Below, piece by piece: positions 45,512 to 60,516 of a stretch of 64,000 nt of DNA. The notes under the pieces were generated by a model that worked only from the letters and a program-made list of their open reading frames with translations, was not told the DNA's origin and did not search any database. The stretch is from positions 242,756-306,755 of the forward strand of contig JAECUM010001887.1 in the NCBI GenBank assembly GCA_016617855.1, read 5' to 3'. The stretch is from Megalonaias nervosa (lineage: Eukaryota > Mollusca > Bivalvia > Unionida > Unionidae). A program made the position numbers and the translations under genes. Every line of letters starts with the position of its first letter. Position 1 is the stretch's first letter.

Positions 45512-47109
45512 TGAAAACTGTGCCATTTACCTACCATGCCAACACCATAGATCTTGATCTGCTATGTCATATAATGTGCTGGCAGATAAGGTCTGTGCTG
45601 TTCACTATAAAACATAAATAGAAAAAACAGCACAGTTTCAGCTCTGTATTAATGCTGTATATAATTTAATATGTTATGCCTTTCCATCAAGTAGAGTTTT
45701 TCAGTCCTGTCAGAGTTAGTTCCCTTGGGGGAAAAAAAAGTTGTGTCCTCTGTTTTGTATATCAGTCTTCACAAGCACTGTTATAGATGGCAATAGTCAT
45801 TCATCATGTACTGAATACTGGTGAAAAGTTCTAACTGTTCATCTACAGTGGATAACTTGAAAAAATATTTAATGAAAGTCTTTTAATTTAAAACCAAATG
45901 ACTTGAGGGTCTTACTTCTATTAAGGAAGTTATTTTTCTATACAGTCCTACCCATTTATCATGACACATGTGGGCGTGAGGTAATATTGTCAACATAAGC
46001 AGATGTCGAGATGGGGTGGGTGGGGATGAGAAAACCAAATTACTCTTTGTCCTACATACAGATGAAATAAGAATGTAAGGGGTGACCTGTCATTATTGAG
46101 TAGGATTTACACTTGGAGAAAGAGACAAAGGAAATTTTGAATAAATGAAGACCAAACAAGTGTGAAATACACTTGTATATTGACAACTTATATTTCTGTT
46201 ACCTTTGTTTAGTAAAATCCATAATGTGTTAAGTACAAGTTGGTGAAAAATTCATGAATCAGAGTATAAGTCACATGTTAGAAAATTTCTGTAATGGTTA
46301 CAACCTGTTAAAAGCACATGTAAAAGAAATGGTAGTCCTCATTTGATCTATATCCCACTGTCAACCAACATGTATGACTAAACAATTTACTATGATATTC
46401 ATTGTCGCCAGTAAAAAATAACTGTATAGTTGTTATTTACATGCTAAATAAATTGGCTTAGATTTTGGTCTGATTGAGGCAACAGTAATTATGTTACTGA
46501 GGCTACCCAGTGGATCAAACTATTCACAGGGAAATGAAAACTTGTCAACAAGTTATGCATTCTCTCAAAATTATAGTATAAATGTTAATGACAACTTGTC
46601 ACAAAACATTTTAGTGACATTTTTATTAAGTCTCAATTATGCACAAATAGTAGTTGTAAAACATAAATTCCAGAACACCAGTACGGAGTAATACATGTAA
46701 TTAATATTATTATCCATAGCATAATCCATTGCTGTTATTCAAGATTAGTGATGACATCCTTTTGATGAAGAAGGGTGCATTCTTTTTATTGATGTTTGTA
46801 GCTGGCTTGTTTTGATGAAAGATGCATGTGCTATTAAAGTCACCATAAATGACTAACTTTGGAGGACCAAACAAATGCCTGTTTATTTATGGGATGGCAA
46901 CATTAAATCCTGGTGGCAGCATCAGATAATTGTAGAAAAAAGTATCTGTCAGAACTGGCACCTTGTCATCAAATGCAACTAGAAAACAAAAGATTTATTT
47001 AACTTTGGACTTGGGTCTTCCATCAACATATACATTTATTTTGTATCTTGATGTCAACACAGGCATGACAAATTTGGTTGTAACAAAAGACCATGGGCCC
47101 TAGACTATG

Positions 47110-47245
47110 CATTTTTGTCAGTATAGGCAGTCTGTCAGTATAGGCATTTTTGTCAGTATAGGCAGTTTGTCAGTATAGGCATTTTTGTCAGTATAGGCAG
47201 TTTGTCAGTATAGGCATTTTTGTCAGTATAGGCAGTTTGTCAGCA
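47110..47245. repeat. 35-bp tandem array (CAGTATAGGC dimers)
   Basis: Alternating CAGTATAGGCATTTTTGT and CAGTATAGGCAGTTTGT. Confidence 0.92.
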
Positions 47246-49127
47246 TGACTGATATTGATATAAGTGGGTAGGACTGTACATATTGTAAGTTTCAGTTAAA
47301 TGCATGCAATATTTTAATTGATATATGTTGTAAAATATGGAATGAAAATGCTATTGCACATGTTTTTACCAGTTATAAATTTTTAGCAGTAAATTTTTAA
47401 ACAATGCCATTGGACTACAGAATATAAATGTATCATTGCATATTTGTTTGGTTAGATGCTTGAAGTCAGTATACAGCTTTTACAAGATACATAGGTTTTT
47501 GGAAATTTTGAAATTTTTCATCAAGGAAATTTATTTCAACTAAACTTCTGTTATGGATGAATAATGCAGATATGACTGCAAGAGAGGTAAGCTTTTGATG
47601 TCAGCTAAAAGCTGTCCATTGTCTTTTGATTGTCTTCCAGATTTCACCTTGCTTCAGGATTGTTTGATATAAATTAGCGATTGTTCAAGTAGTCAATAAG
47701 AATATTTTAAAATGCAGCATTACAAAAAAGAATTGTACAAAATGGCAATCAAGACAATACGTAGCACACTTTAAAACAAATGAAGCCAAAATATTTAAGT
47801 GTAAAAATATCTTGATATCAGAGCTTCCATTTACCACTAAAAGCAAGCATTCACATTTATGTGCAACAAAAAAGGGAAAGAGGGGACAGGAGACAAAATC
47901 AAATTTTGTAATTTTTATGCCCCATTCATAGGTTTATATCCCCGACATAACAATTGGAGGCATATAGTGTCACCAATATTTGCCCATCACATCATGTTCC
48001 ATCCCATCATGTCACATCATGTCCCATCCCATCCCAAATGTTTGAAGAACTTAATGTCTTGAAATCAAATTTGGTAAGATACTGTACATCAGAAAGATCT
48101 GGTTAAATTTTCACCATTTTTATTGCAAAATTATTAAATTTGGTATGAGGCTTTACATAAGAAAATCCAAGTTAAGCTTGATTTTCACCATTTCTGGCAA
48201 AATTATTTAGAGTTATGGCACTTGTTTGACTTATAACTTTGCCGTTCAGATTTATTTCTTCTCCATAACTTTTTAAGGACTTGATGCATTGAAATCAAAT
48301 TTGTAATGAAGTGTAACGTTAACAAGACCTAGATCAGATCTAATTGAAAATGTTTTTTGGCAAAATGTTACAGAATACTGTCCCCTTATTTGAGTAAAAC
48401 TTTGCTCTTCAATTCTATTTCTGCTTAGTAACTTTTGAAGGACTTAATGGATTGAGGTTAAATATGATATGAGGCTTTACATTAAGAAGATTGTCAACAT
48501 TTTCTAGCAATATTTTATAAAGTTGTGGCCCCTGTTTGGCTTTGAACTTTGCCCTTTAATTTTAACTCATTTTCTTCTGAAAGTCATCATGGATTAAAGC
48601 AGATTATTAGGAGGCTTCACGTTAAAAAGATCTAGGTCGAGTTTGATTTTTAATGTTTTCCAGCAAAATTTGATGGAGTTACAACCCCAGCTTGACATAG
48701 CATTTTGCCCTTAATTGCATCATATTGGTGGGGTCATCTGTGGCATATGGACACATTTCTAGTTATTTCATGATTTAGATAGTTTTCTGTATCTAGTTTA
48801 AGTTTCAGTGTTTTCATTCTCATCTTTTTCTTGTACATGGTGAATTCATTGTCAAAGTCATGTGGTTGTAGAATACAGCTTTTTTCCTAATGCATTACTT
48901 TACATATCAAGCCATGGACACCGTGAGCCAAAACTTTTTCTATCCCTTGCACAGTTTATGACCCATAAGTATTATTTACTGTTGTATTTAGTTTAGATCT
49001 AATTGATGAGCTGTTAAATGTATCTTAAACCAAAACTGAAAAGAAAACTAGCAGTAAACTTTTGAGATGGTTGAGCTACCATCCAAAATATCACTTTGTA
49101 AATAGGGAATGCATTCAGGCAAAAGGA

Positions 49128-49352
49128 CAGTTCATCCCCAGATATATTTGTTCTCCAAGAACTTTTCCCCTTCTACAGTTTCTTCCCTCAGACAATTTGT
49201 CCCATTAGACAGTTTGTCCCCTTCTACAGTTTGTTCCCTTCTACAATTTTTCCCATTAGAGAGTTTGTCTCCTGAGACAATTTGTTCCTGCAGACAATCT
49301 GTCCCATTAGACAATACCGTCACAAAAACAATTTGTCCCATTGGACAGTTTG
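49128..49352. repeat. Degenerate short tandem array
   Basis: Repeats of ACARTTTGTCCCATTAG and ACAGTTTGTCCCCTTCT-like units about 17-20 bp long. Frames on both strands here are by-products. Confidence 0.8.
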
Positions 49353-51737
49353 CCCACATTTTAGATTTGATAAATTAAGACTTAACTTTTGTTATTTATT
49401 TATTTATTCATTAATAACAACTTTTGTTCAAAAATGTGCTCTCAGCAAGTATCCTGAAGTTTTGTTTTCGAAACAAGAAGGCAAGGAAACTGGTCAGTTG
49501 TGATGAGTGAATAGAAGGGCTGACATTGGACTAGATTGGCTTATACTAGGACAATTATAGACATACTTTGATCTGGGGAAGTCAGTCTGATCTTACTATT
49601 TTTCATGGAATCAAACTCCAGATGTTTCAAGCTATAACCAAGACAAAATTAGAAATCCCATTTCTTGTCCATCTATCAATCTTTGTTGGTCTGTCAACAG
49701 TTGCCCTATAATAATCAATTTATCCATCAATCTAGCTGTTGGTCTGTCAACATTTGCCCTATAATAATCAATCTATCCATCAGTCTATCTGTTGGTCTGT
49801 CAGATTTCAAGCATTTCACAACATTTACAGGAGCTATTGCCTCTGATTGCCTGTCCACCTGAATTTGGTTTCCACAACATAGCTATATTTCAGATTGTTT
49901 GATTTCTATCTATTATGACATGCAGCTTTGAGACTTGAAAGATTTAGATTTTAAGCATTCCACAACATCATTTAGAGGAATCATAATACCCTGATTTCCC
50001 ATCCTCCTAACTTTGGTTTCTGTGGCATAACATAACTCAGAATCATTTGATTTCAACAAAATTTGACATAGTTTTATGTCAACCTATTTTATTACAACCT
50101 AGAATGAGTTTAATTTTAAGCATTCATCAATAAAGATTCTCCAATTCCAGTGTTTGCAACATTACTTTACTAATAGTTAACCAGAATTTGACATGCAGTT
50201 TTGTGTTGATGAGACCTTGAAGGTGCTTGGTTTCAAGCATTCCACATCACTGACATATGGCCCCAGATGGCTTATTCTCCTGACCTGGGCTTCTAAACAT
50301 AATTTTACCATGAATTGTAGAATTTCAACTAGATTTTACAGGTAGCTTGATGAGTTCAGGATTGCTTCTATTTCCAGTATTCCTTGCCATCATTTACAAT
50401 AGTTAGGGTGGATTATACTTGTACTCTTGAAATTTTGTTTCCGTAGCATACCATCACCTATGATTAGCAGATTTCAGTCAAATTCTGTGCACAATTTATA
50501 CTGATGAGATCTCAGATTTAATTTTGGAGGGCTTAAGATTACAGGATCAATGATCATTGGAGTTACTGACCTTGTTTTCATGGTTGTTTTTGCACAGTGA
50601 TCATCCATGATTTCCTGAGAAAATTACAGCAATCAGGGCCCTCTGTGATGCATGTAACCATTGCTAGTATTTTGGGGTTATGTTATTTCTGTTTATTTGT
50701 TGTTCATAACTGTAGCATCAACAATTCCTGAGAGGCTGTGTTGTAATTTGTCAGTATTTGAAACTGGAACAATTGTCCTGGGGACACACTGACCTGTTGG
50801 ACAAATTGCTGGGGATGAAGTACCTGGAAATGACTAGTCCTATAACCATATATACAATAGGCAGTTTTCAAAAATGATTTTCAGATCTTGATAGGAATAA
50901 GCTGTAATTCTGCATATTTGAGCATTCTCAGCAGAACCTGAATATTACATTTCACTTATGGTTAGGGAAGTTCCCTTATTCCAACTTGTAAGTTAATTTA
51001 TAAATACTTGTTTAAAATATTTTTTACTTAGATGTTAACTTTTATCTTTTATCTATCTTTTATCAAAATTTACAAAAATTTTAATAAATTATAATTCCTT
51101 TCCATAATTGTGACATAACAAAGTACAAATATGTAAAAGAAATTGATTTTTATTTTAAAACCTTGTTTACAGATTCATGTAGCAGATTAAAAATATTCTG
51201 ATCGTATTTTTTTTCACTTAAAAATTGCATGTATATTGAATCTCTGTACGCTCTTTTTGTTTGTAAATTTTGTAATCACACAATAACCATTCAAAATAGT
51301 TGTTATTTTCTTCTTAGTGTATCATCACATTACCTATTAACTCTAACATTTATCCCATCGGGATGCCTGCAGTACAAGGCAGATTGTATACATTACTTGA
51401 TGGGAACCCTGGTGACATGATAAAGTGCCAACTCAAAACTCAAAGGTCATTGATTCAAATCCTAACTGGGCTTGCCACTTTATTCTCATTGTGTTGGCAC
51501 TGAGTAGTCATCAGAGTGTTTACATATTGTTAAACTCTAGCTAACCAGCCAATATGCCCACTGATTATTGATTGCTCACAACACATAGAATGTAACACTA
51601 GTATCAATGTACAACTGTACCTATGATGAAATACAGCATAATTTTTGATAATTTAAGAGTCTCAATCAGCGAGGATAATTTCTTACAGAATGTCAATTTC
51701 TTATGCTTTTACTATTTCATGCTTTTTATATTGATGA

Positions 51738-51893
51738 TAAAGATACTGACATGCTGAATCTACACCTAGGTCACAAACTATTGATCTGCTGAATGTACAC
51801 CTAGGTTAAAAGATAGTGACCTGCTGAATTTACACCTAGGTCACAAGCTATTGATCTGCTAAATGTACACTTAGGTCACAATCTGTTGACCCA
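51738..51893. repeat. 35-bp tandem array, 4-5 copies
   Basis: Unit ATTGATCTGCTGAATGTACA then CCTAGGTCACAAGCT. Confidence 0.9.
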
Positions 51894-54100
51894 TGACTTA
51901 CAAGTATTTTAATAGCATGTTGCAGTGTGAATCATGCCCAAATAAGCTGCAGGTAAATTAAAAATTGTAATTATTTTGGGACAATATCTTGTGTCAACTC
52001 CATGCAGTCAGTGGCTTATATATTCTAGTACACTAGTAAAGGTGTGCCCAAACAATAATTTCTATGTAACTTTTCTTTCATTGGTGTCATTTTTCATAGT
52101 AGTATACCCACAGAAATGTATTTGTTCACAAACTACAAAAATTAATGAACTGACATCATGGCAGGGTATGAGTTACCAATGAAATACCAGTACATACTGC
52201 ATGTACAGTAAGGAGTAGTTGTGTTCATTATATACTCCAGGGGTATTGGCAAATTTCGTAACACTAATGATCATGAATTTTCATCAGTCAGATGTGGCCT
52301 CCACATCTTTTTGTACTCCTAAAGCAACCATGAGATTATTGAATTTATCATATTAAAACTTTCATTTGCTTTATCATTTATGAAATTATTTCAGATGTTT
52401 GACATTGTCTTATGATATCAAAAAACTGAGCTGTTAATTTTATGAATGGTTTTTCATTAAACAAAAATTATAAATGGTTATTCAGTTAAGATAATTCATT
52501 GTTCCTCAAACTGATAGCATATTGAGTGGAATTCCTTCTCTTTATAAAAAGTAATAAAGTTGGACATTGATTGAGAAACAACTTTTAATAGATTTCATCT
52601 GAATTTTACCAAAATTAATATTTATTTTCATATCATCTCTTTATGACATGTTGTTATGTAGAATCAAACAGATCCAAAAATACAAGTATGTGCCTTGCAT
52701 TGTTAATGTTGTGTATGGTTGTTAATGTAAATATAACTTATAGTATAGAAGAATGTCCTAAAACACTAACATCATTTTTTTTATGCCTTGGCACTGCTTT
52801 CAACTAGAATACATGTCCAGAATAAGCAGTGAAGAGATGTGGAAAAGCCAGTTTTCACTAAACCATGTAACTTCAGTGTTCATTCTGGTTGGGTGAACAT
52901 TTGGAATGTTTCAGGTTTTACTGCACTTCTTGCATATATGCTCAGCTTCCTAGTACACATGTTTTGTCATCTGTCTTACCAATGATTGATTTAGCTTGTT
53001 TATTTTTTTAATTGTAAAACTGCCATGTTGTTACAATTTATATTCCACCATGTTGTGTCATGTTATGTTATAATTTATATTCCACAGCATTGTTCACATC
53101 ATGTTTCAAGTGTTCCTTTTATTTTTATATGTTCAAACTGCAAATACCGGTACACACCACAGCAGTTTTTGAGATTATTTTCTTGAAGGATAGTATTAAC
53201 CAAGATTAGAAATGATTCTGACAAGTATCATACATCCAAATACACTGTATGTGCCCATTATTCCACACATTTAAAAGAAAGAATAGATAACACTGTTTTA
53301 TTAGAACAGTCTTCGATCCATAAAATATGTTTAAAAATAGATCCATGTATATGCAAGGAACTGACAATTCTTAGTCTAGCAAGGAAATTTTGAGAACACA
53401 GCCTGAAAATCATGCAATTTTGTTAATTTTCAGAACTCAAAGTGGTGCATTTCTAACTTTCTTAGCTAATAGCCACATGGTGTATTATTTAAAAATTGAT
53501 GTGGCCTTTGCAAATTTTTGGTTGCTAAGCCTTTATTATTTTTGCTGCCATGGAAACTGAGAAAAACAATAAGATGAATGGGAATTAAAGGTAGAGATGA
53601 GACAGTTTTAAAGTTTTAATTATGGCAAATTAAAAACTAATTATAAAAAAATTCTGAGAATAACTTCATTGGACAGAATATAAATAAAAATAGTTCCGTT
53701 CATCCATTACTCCATACTGTCCATCCATCCCTATTTCTTTTCTTAAACATAACTCAAAAACAGTTAAAGACAGTTCTTTTGCAATATATTTTTTGCTTTT
53801 GTCGATTTGTTTGTCCATCTGTCCGTCTATTGTCCACACTTTCATTTACTTGGCAAGACTCCAAAAGTATTTAAGAATTTGTATACACTGTATAAGACTA
53901 GATCTGTACATGTACAGTGTAAATACTGGATCTATATACTATACAATGTATATATTAGATCCATACATGTGTCTTTCACTGATCACATTTCTTGAGTTCA
54001 ATATTTTTTACTTTTTTATCCATTTGTCTTATCTTTCCATCTATCACTACACTTTTGTTGTTATGAGAATAGAATTTAAAAAATGAACCCAATGACACTC

Positions 54101-54488
<388 letters not shown>

Positions 54489-57400
54489 GGAAACACACAA
54501 ACACACACACATACATACACATATGAATGACTATTAATCTAGATGTGTACTTTGCTATTGACATTTCCAATATCTGCAGGTTCTTTTTCCATCTGTCTAA
54601 CCATTCATCCGTGCATCATATCCACTTTCACATCTGGAGTAAAAATATAAAAACCATTCAAGATTTCCCTATGAAACTTCATATACATATTAGATTTATA
54701 GTCAAGATGTGCCATTTGCTTTTTGGAACTCTTCAGTGAAAATGATACACAGCAAAATACATGCTGACTTGTAGTTTTGTTGTTACCCGTACATGCTGAC
54801 TTGTATTTTTGTTGTTATCCGTACACGTCATCTGAGTCTAGACAATGAATTTGACCTAAATTAAAGAAGTGCACAACATCATGCCTATTGCTTCCTTATA
54901 TAACTGTCAATATGAACTTCCTATATATGACATTTTAGACAAATCCTTCTGTCTCCAAACAGACATTTTAGCAGGGCAAGGGATAGAAATGATTCCATAT
55001 TTCTGCTTCTAACAGTACATTGGTCTATCTGACAGAACTGTAAATTTGCAATTATGATCTGCTTCATCTTAAATCAGATCATTGAAATTTGCTATTGGGG
55101 GTTTCCTAAACCATCTTTCTACCTATTACCTAGTCTCCAATTCACAGATAAAAGGTCTTTACCTTTGTTTTCTTCTGATTGTTTATATATTTTTTAAATT
55201 GGCTATATCTGCATTTATGGTTACAGGACTGGGCAGAATTTAACATTTGGCCAGGTACATGATTGTTTATTTGCCCTTCAAGGATTTATACTTGTCCATG
55301 CTAGTTTCACGTAAAAATTGTCATACCTTGAATGATTACATGGATGTGATCTTGTCCAAAATATTATTTACCAACCTACAAGACAGCAGTATGAAGAAGC
55401 AGTGTTACAAGAAAAGAAAAAGTAAAATTGTATCACTCAATTAAAACCATTGAGATGAGGCATTTTAATTTTATTCTTATAATTATAGCTGCAGCAGTCA
55501 TGACTTTATATGGTTTAGGTGACTAAAGTTGTTGTGCATCGTCTACTGATTATCTTGGCTTTGTTGTTTAAAATCAATATTTATAGCTATTCTGTATAAA
55601 ATTGGTTAATTAATGTTTTTATCATTCAACATAGTATGTCTCTCAGTGAGTTAAAATTCCTGGGCAAGATATTCATGAAAACAAAGGGGCAAAATCACAA
55701 GTAATCAGTGAACTCTGAGTGTATTCTTCACTTCTTAGAGTAGAAAGAATATTATTATGCGACCACTTAAAATACGCAGTCTTCCTACAAAACACATAGA
55801 CCACTTAATATGTGCAGTCTTCCTACAAAACACATAGACCACTTAAAATATGCAGTCTTCCTTCAAAACACAGTCAACTTAAAATATGCAGTCTTCCTAC
55901 AAAACACATAGACCACTTAAAATATGCAGTCAAAACACAGACTTGTTTGATCTTAAACAGATCCTGATGCAGTTACATTAACAGTCAGAAATAATTTCAT
56001 TTTGGAAATATTTTGACATCTTAGTTGTCATTCAGTCAAGTTTCAGTTTTACATAACTTGAATAGGTTGAAATGAAAAGTAAGTTAAATAACAGGCACAG
56101 AGAAACTGAATTAATTGAACAGAATTATTGACCTATAAATTGTCATTTGAAGTGGGGGATTTAAACTTTTCTTCAGCTTTTATCTGAATTTTGACTAGTT
56201 GAATTTCATGTTTTGTAGATTTATTGAGAAGCACATTGCAAAAGGACCTTTTTTGCAGATCTAGTTTAATTAATTTTGGAAAAGGCCACACATAAACTTC
56301 TAAGCTTTAATCACACTATTTCATCTTCTCAATGCCAATGTTGTTTATGAATCCAATACAATTTAGCTTAATTAGTTTTATTCAGTTTGTTCATTTACCT
56401 TTGATATATTCACAGAAAAGTATTTACAATATATATTTTTAAAACTATTTGTACAGTCTTATGTATACATATGTTTATAAAATGTCAGTCAATTAACATC
56501 TAATTATATAAGCTTTGAAAATTAAAATTAAAACTTGTTGATAGAATTTTTAATTCTTAATAATTAAATCAGTTTTGTTTTGTATTTTGTATTGTATTTT
56601 GTACTTCTTCCACTCACATAATAAACCCTATAATCACCTGACCAAAGACCACTTGGGGCATAGATCTGCAGCCATTATCCATCTGTCTGTCCACATTTCC
56701 TATTCTCAACTTCTCAAAATATTGCCAGGCCAGTTTGGATCAAACTTTGCGGGAATATTCTTTTTGGCATGTTTTTCAATATCATGTTCAGGGTTGTTCT
56801 GCAGGAATGTTCCTTATGGCATGCTATATCAACATTGTTTATGTGCAGAGTTGTTCCTCTTGCAATGATATGGCTTCAGTAGCAGTTGAATGGAAAAAAT
56901 GTATTTAACTTGCCCAGACCAGCTGATTCAATATTTATCAAATTTGAATGGATTTTTTCATAGTATATGTTTAACCAGAATTATGCTGAGGTTGGGTTCC
57001 TAGCAACAATATGGCATCCATTGCAACCAGGAGAGGGAAAACAGTTTCAGTTTCTTTAAAATATCTGAGCCAATTTTGATAAAACTCGGTAGAGACAAAT
57101 TTTATTACACGCTCTTCCTCAATTCATCCAGTTTGGAGACCTTAGCAATGGTATGGCTTCTATAACAGCAAGGTACAAAACCTGTTTGCAACTTGTTTAT
57201 CAATCAGCATGACTCAGCCAATCTTGGTTAAGTGTGGTAGGAATTTTCCGTAAGATGTGATGTGTCAGAATTGTGTTCTGGGTTGTTCCTATGGCAGCTA
57301 TGTGGCTTCCATTGCAATCAGGTGAAAAACCTCATCTCCAATCAAGTACGGCTATTGTTGCTACTGTATTAAAACCTTCATAGAATGACTTTAACTCCAA

Positions 57401-57670
57401 AACTGTTGGACCATATCCAAAACTGTTGGACCATATCCAAAACTAAATTGAGAGGTTGAGCCTTAACATGAACATCTTTTACATTCACATGAAAGAGATC
57501 AATACACTATCTAGTTCAGCTGTTAAAGAAACGTGTCAGATGTCAGATGTCACCAATTTCAACCAAGATAGCTAGAAATTATCATGATAAAAGTGTCTTT
57601 CAGCCTCTATAATTAATACTACATTTGCCTTTCATTGCCTATATTTTGTACTGTCATCTACATAGAAAAT
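54489..57670. other. Intergenic DNA
   Basis: No gene. A degenerate dispersed repeat with sub-repeats such as GTTGTTCCTATGGCA / GGTTGTTCTGCAGGAATG runs from about 56640 to 57350. Confidence 0.5.
55760..55935. repeat. 38-bp tandem array, 4-5 copies
   Basis: Unit CCACTTAAAATATGCAGTCT then TCCTACAAAACACATAGA. Confidence 0.92.
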
Positions 57671-57892
57671 GGAGCCCTGAGTGAATGAGTGGTCTAAAGC
57701 ACTTGCTTTCACCGATCACCCATATGGGTTTCAGTCTAGGGCTTGGTCAATGTTGGTATGTGAGAAAGCTTGCCAGTAGCTTCCCATGGGTCAATGGTTG
57801 GTTTCCCAGGTTCTTCCTCCACCAGTTATACTGGCCACCATGTATAGCCTATCTAGTGCTGAGAAGTGGCATTAAATCCAAAATAACAACAG
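57671..57892 (+). mobile_element. tRNA-derived SINE, family A copy 2
   Basis: Same family as 21880-22132 (GAGTGGTCTAAAGCACTT head; GCTTGCCAGTAGCTTC and TTCTTCCTCCACCA body; AACAACAG tail). It is flanked by a perfect 10-bp direct repeat CATAGAAAAT at 57661-57670 and 57893-57902, showing retroposition. Confidence 0.9.
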
Positions 57893-57902
57893 CATAGAAA
57901 AT

Positions 57903-59413
57903 TATAAACATATCTATGTTTATTAATGTTCTTGTCTAGAGAAGAATACATTTGTGTTATCACACAAATACAAAGAAACCATGTTGAAGTCCTGTGATAA
58001 ATTTTGCATGACACTAACATTTCTAGTTTTGTATGATCTCCATTTTAAAACAAATTGAACTAAGTACCATCATTTCATAATTCCTCCCATTCCTTAATTT
58101 AACAAAGATACTATTTTTTTAAAATCCTAAACTTTGTAGCTACATTGTCAGTATGTCAGAGTTATGCATATTTAATTTGTATTGTGTGTTTGGCTTTAAT
58201 CCATGATTATAGGTTATAACGGTTGTTTTGTAAACAGTGTATTATATAGCTAATTTTTGTCTATGATTATATTTTAAGACAATTATTGCTTGTAGGTAAA
58301 TATGTTTACTTGGATTTTAGTTCAGGACACTGGTTTTCCCCCCAGTAATTTATGGTCTACCTCATGTTTGCAATGCTCTTTACTAAACTTTCAGTGGTAG
58401 ACCTGACCTTGTTTACAACTTGGAATGTTCTGGAAATGAACTTTTGGCTCATATCCTGGTCCTCTTACTTTGTCTTAGGTTTTTATATTAAGGTTGTTTA
58501 CATCAGAATTATTAATTCCTATTTTAACATTTAATATGGAATCTTTCCTTTAGTCATGTTCAGTTTTCATTTGAGAGGATTTATTTAAATTATTCATTGG
58601 AATTGCAAAGTTCTCATTAATACTTTGAGATTCATCTCAATAGCCAAGACAAGTTCAGTGATGAGCAATTTCTGTGCATGTTTCTTTGAGTTATGGCCTT
58701 TGGTCTTGTTAGTTTTGTTCTTGCTAATGCACAGACTTGTGAGCACTGTAGGTTCCATTATTTTTAGCTCTACTGGTCTGTTCTCTGCTATCCATCTGTT
58801 CATTAGCACAAGTTTGTTATCACTACTGCTTCTCAACTATTTAGTGGATTACCATGAAATTTTACATGCACATTTATCCCATAGTCTAGTTAATCCAAAT
58901 TAAATTGGTGACAATTGGACATACAATAATATCACCACAATGGCCATCTTGAATATCTTGCTGTTGTTACTCAGTCTGAAAATCAAATGACATTTTCTGA
59001 AGTCCTAAATGAAAATGGTCCCAGTCTGCTGTCCATATGGCTACCACAGCAGCCGTCTTGAAAATCTTGTTATTGCTACTCCTTCTGAGTGGAAAGTCAT
59101 ATTGCTATTCGGGTTTTCACCAGAAGACTTCTTACAACATCTAGTTGGTCCTATTTGAAAATGGTTCAGATATGATGCCCAAAATCTTGCTTTTGCTACT
59201 CCTGAATGGATGCTTAAGATCCACTGTCAGTTTGAAACCCATGTGTCACTCCCAAGAATAGTTTCTCATTACACCAACATGTGATTAACATATGCATCAG
59301 CTCCAATCACAGTTTTCTTTCGGTTAATGCCACTAAAAACAATTTTAATGATTTCCCTTATGGCTGCAGCAGCCATCTTGAAAGTCTTCCTATTGCCCCT
59401 CAGCTGGACTTTA
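57903..59413. other. Intergenic DNA with dispersed repeat
   Basis: No gene. From TTTTTAGCTCTACTGGTC near 58765 to about 59400 it carries a degenerate copy of the repeat also present at 16260-16900 (GCCATCTTGAATATCTTGCT, GTCTTGAAAATCTTGTTATT). Confidence 0.55.
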
Positions 59414-60373
59414 TGTGAGGGGGTGAGATACCAAAGGACCTATATAAAAAAAACTGATAAAGGATAATGTTATTATGAGTCTAGACTCTTACAAAAAGTA
59501 ACAGAAAGAGTGAAGACAACAAGCCTTGTACAATTTAACAAATAACTTATTTCCCTTGAATACCAAGTGAAAAATGAGGAAAAAGAACTTATGGTTTTAC
59601 GAATCAAATCCAAAAATAATCCAAGAATTAAAAAATAGAAGTCCTAGTAATAAAAAGTCCTGAATGAATCTGAGTTCAAGTCCCGATGAAATCCAAAATG
59701 GAAGGTGATGATGTCTGTTGTAGTCTGCAAAGTGTTGCTGTGTCAACAATCCTTTGTTGAATCACAGAAAATATTATTCCAGTTTTGAATTCCATATAAA
59801 TTTCAATAAATGTCTTTATCCAAGAATTTATAGGAGCACTTACGTACTTCCAGGGAAAAGAATCACTTGAAATTCAATAAAATAAAATTTTCAACTCAAA
59901 CTGGTCACAATATAACTTAACATGTCAATTGTTTGGAGCCTGACTGAACTATCTTCTATCAAGACAACAGTTATATACTAATTTAAGATGCAAAACCGAT
60001 TCCCAGATGAGGGTCAAACTTCTAGAAAAAATAGAAGTTTGTAACAATAAACAAGTTTCATATCACGTACCCCAGGTATGACCTTGACTTAACTTAATGA
60101 TTCCTACACTGAGAAAGAATTTTAAAAAATATTTAAAAAGGTTGTTTACCAAAACTGTCACTGGTTCTGAATCAAGGTCAGAAACTAGATATAGTGTTTC
60201 TATTATTAGGTGTTTATCAGTGAAATAAAAATAACAGGTCAAACAGAACTAAACTCAATTCTGGACAATATCAAATCCAGTAAACAAAGTTACATTACAA
60301 TAGCATGTAAAGGAAATTTTTAAAAAATTTAAAATTAACAAACAAATAATTGTATTAAATATACATAAAAACA
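59414..60373 (-). repeat. Putative 3' LTR
   Basis: On the minus strand, a purine-rich GGTGAGAAG is followed by TGTTTTTATG (LTR start at 60373). A plausible end ...CTCACCCCCTCACA is at 59414, giving TG...CA ends and about 960 bp. The second LTR lies outside the window, so the limits are provisional. Confidence 0.42.
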
Positions 60374-60516
60374 CTTCTCACCATAAAAGAAAAATAAAGA
60401 TTTATATAATAAAGCCTTCTTTTTACCATAGGTCAATTATAGATGAGGTTTATAAAAAAAATAACATAAGAAGAAATCTTATGAATGATACAAAGTATAC
60501 ATGAAATAATATATTT

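Larger units (their letters stand above)
45512..54100 (+). other. AIDA 3' UTR and downstream intergenic DNA
   Basis: No gene recognised. A candidate poly(A) signal AATAAA lies at 46447-46452, but others may be used. Degenerate dispersed repeats with about 160-200-bp internal periodicity occupy roughly 48050-48720 (CATTGAAATCAAATTTG copies) and 49900-50640. Remaining sequence is AT-rich and featureless apart from the short arrays listed. Confidence 0.55.

Noticed and set aside
51400..51570. Another tRNA-derived SINE
   Set aside because: A B-box-like GGTCATTGATTCAAATCC is seen, but no convincing A box, tail or target duplication.
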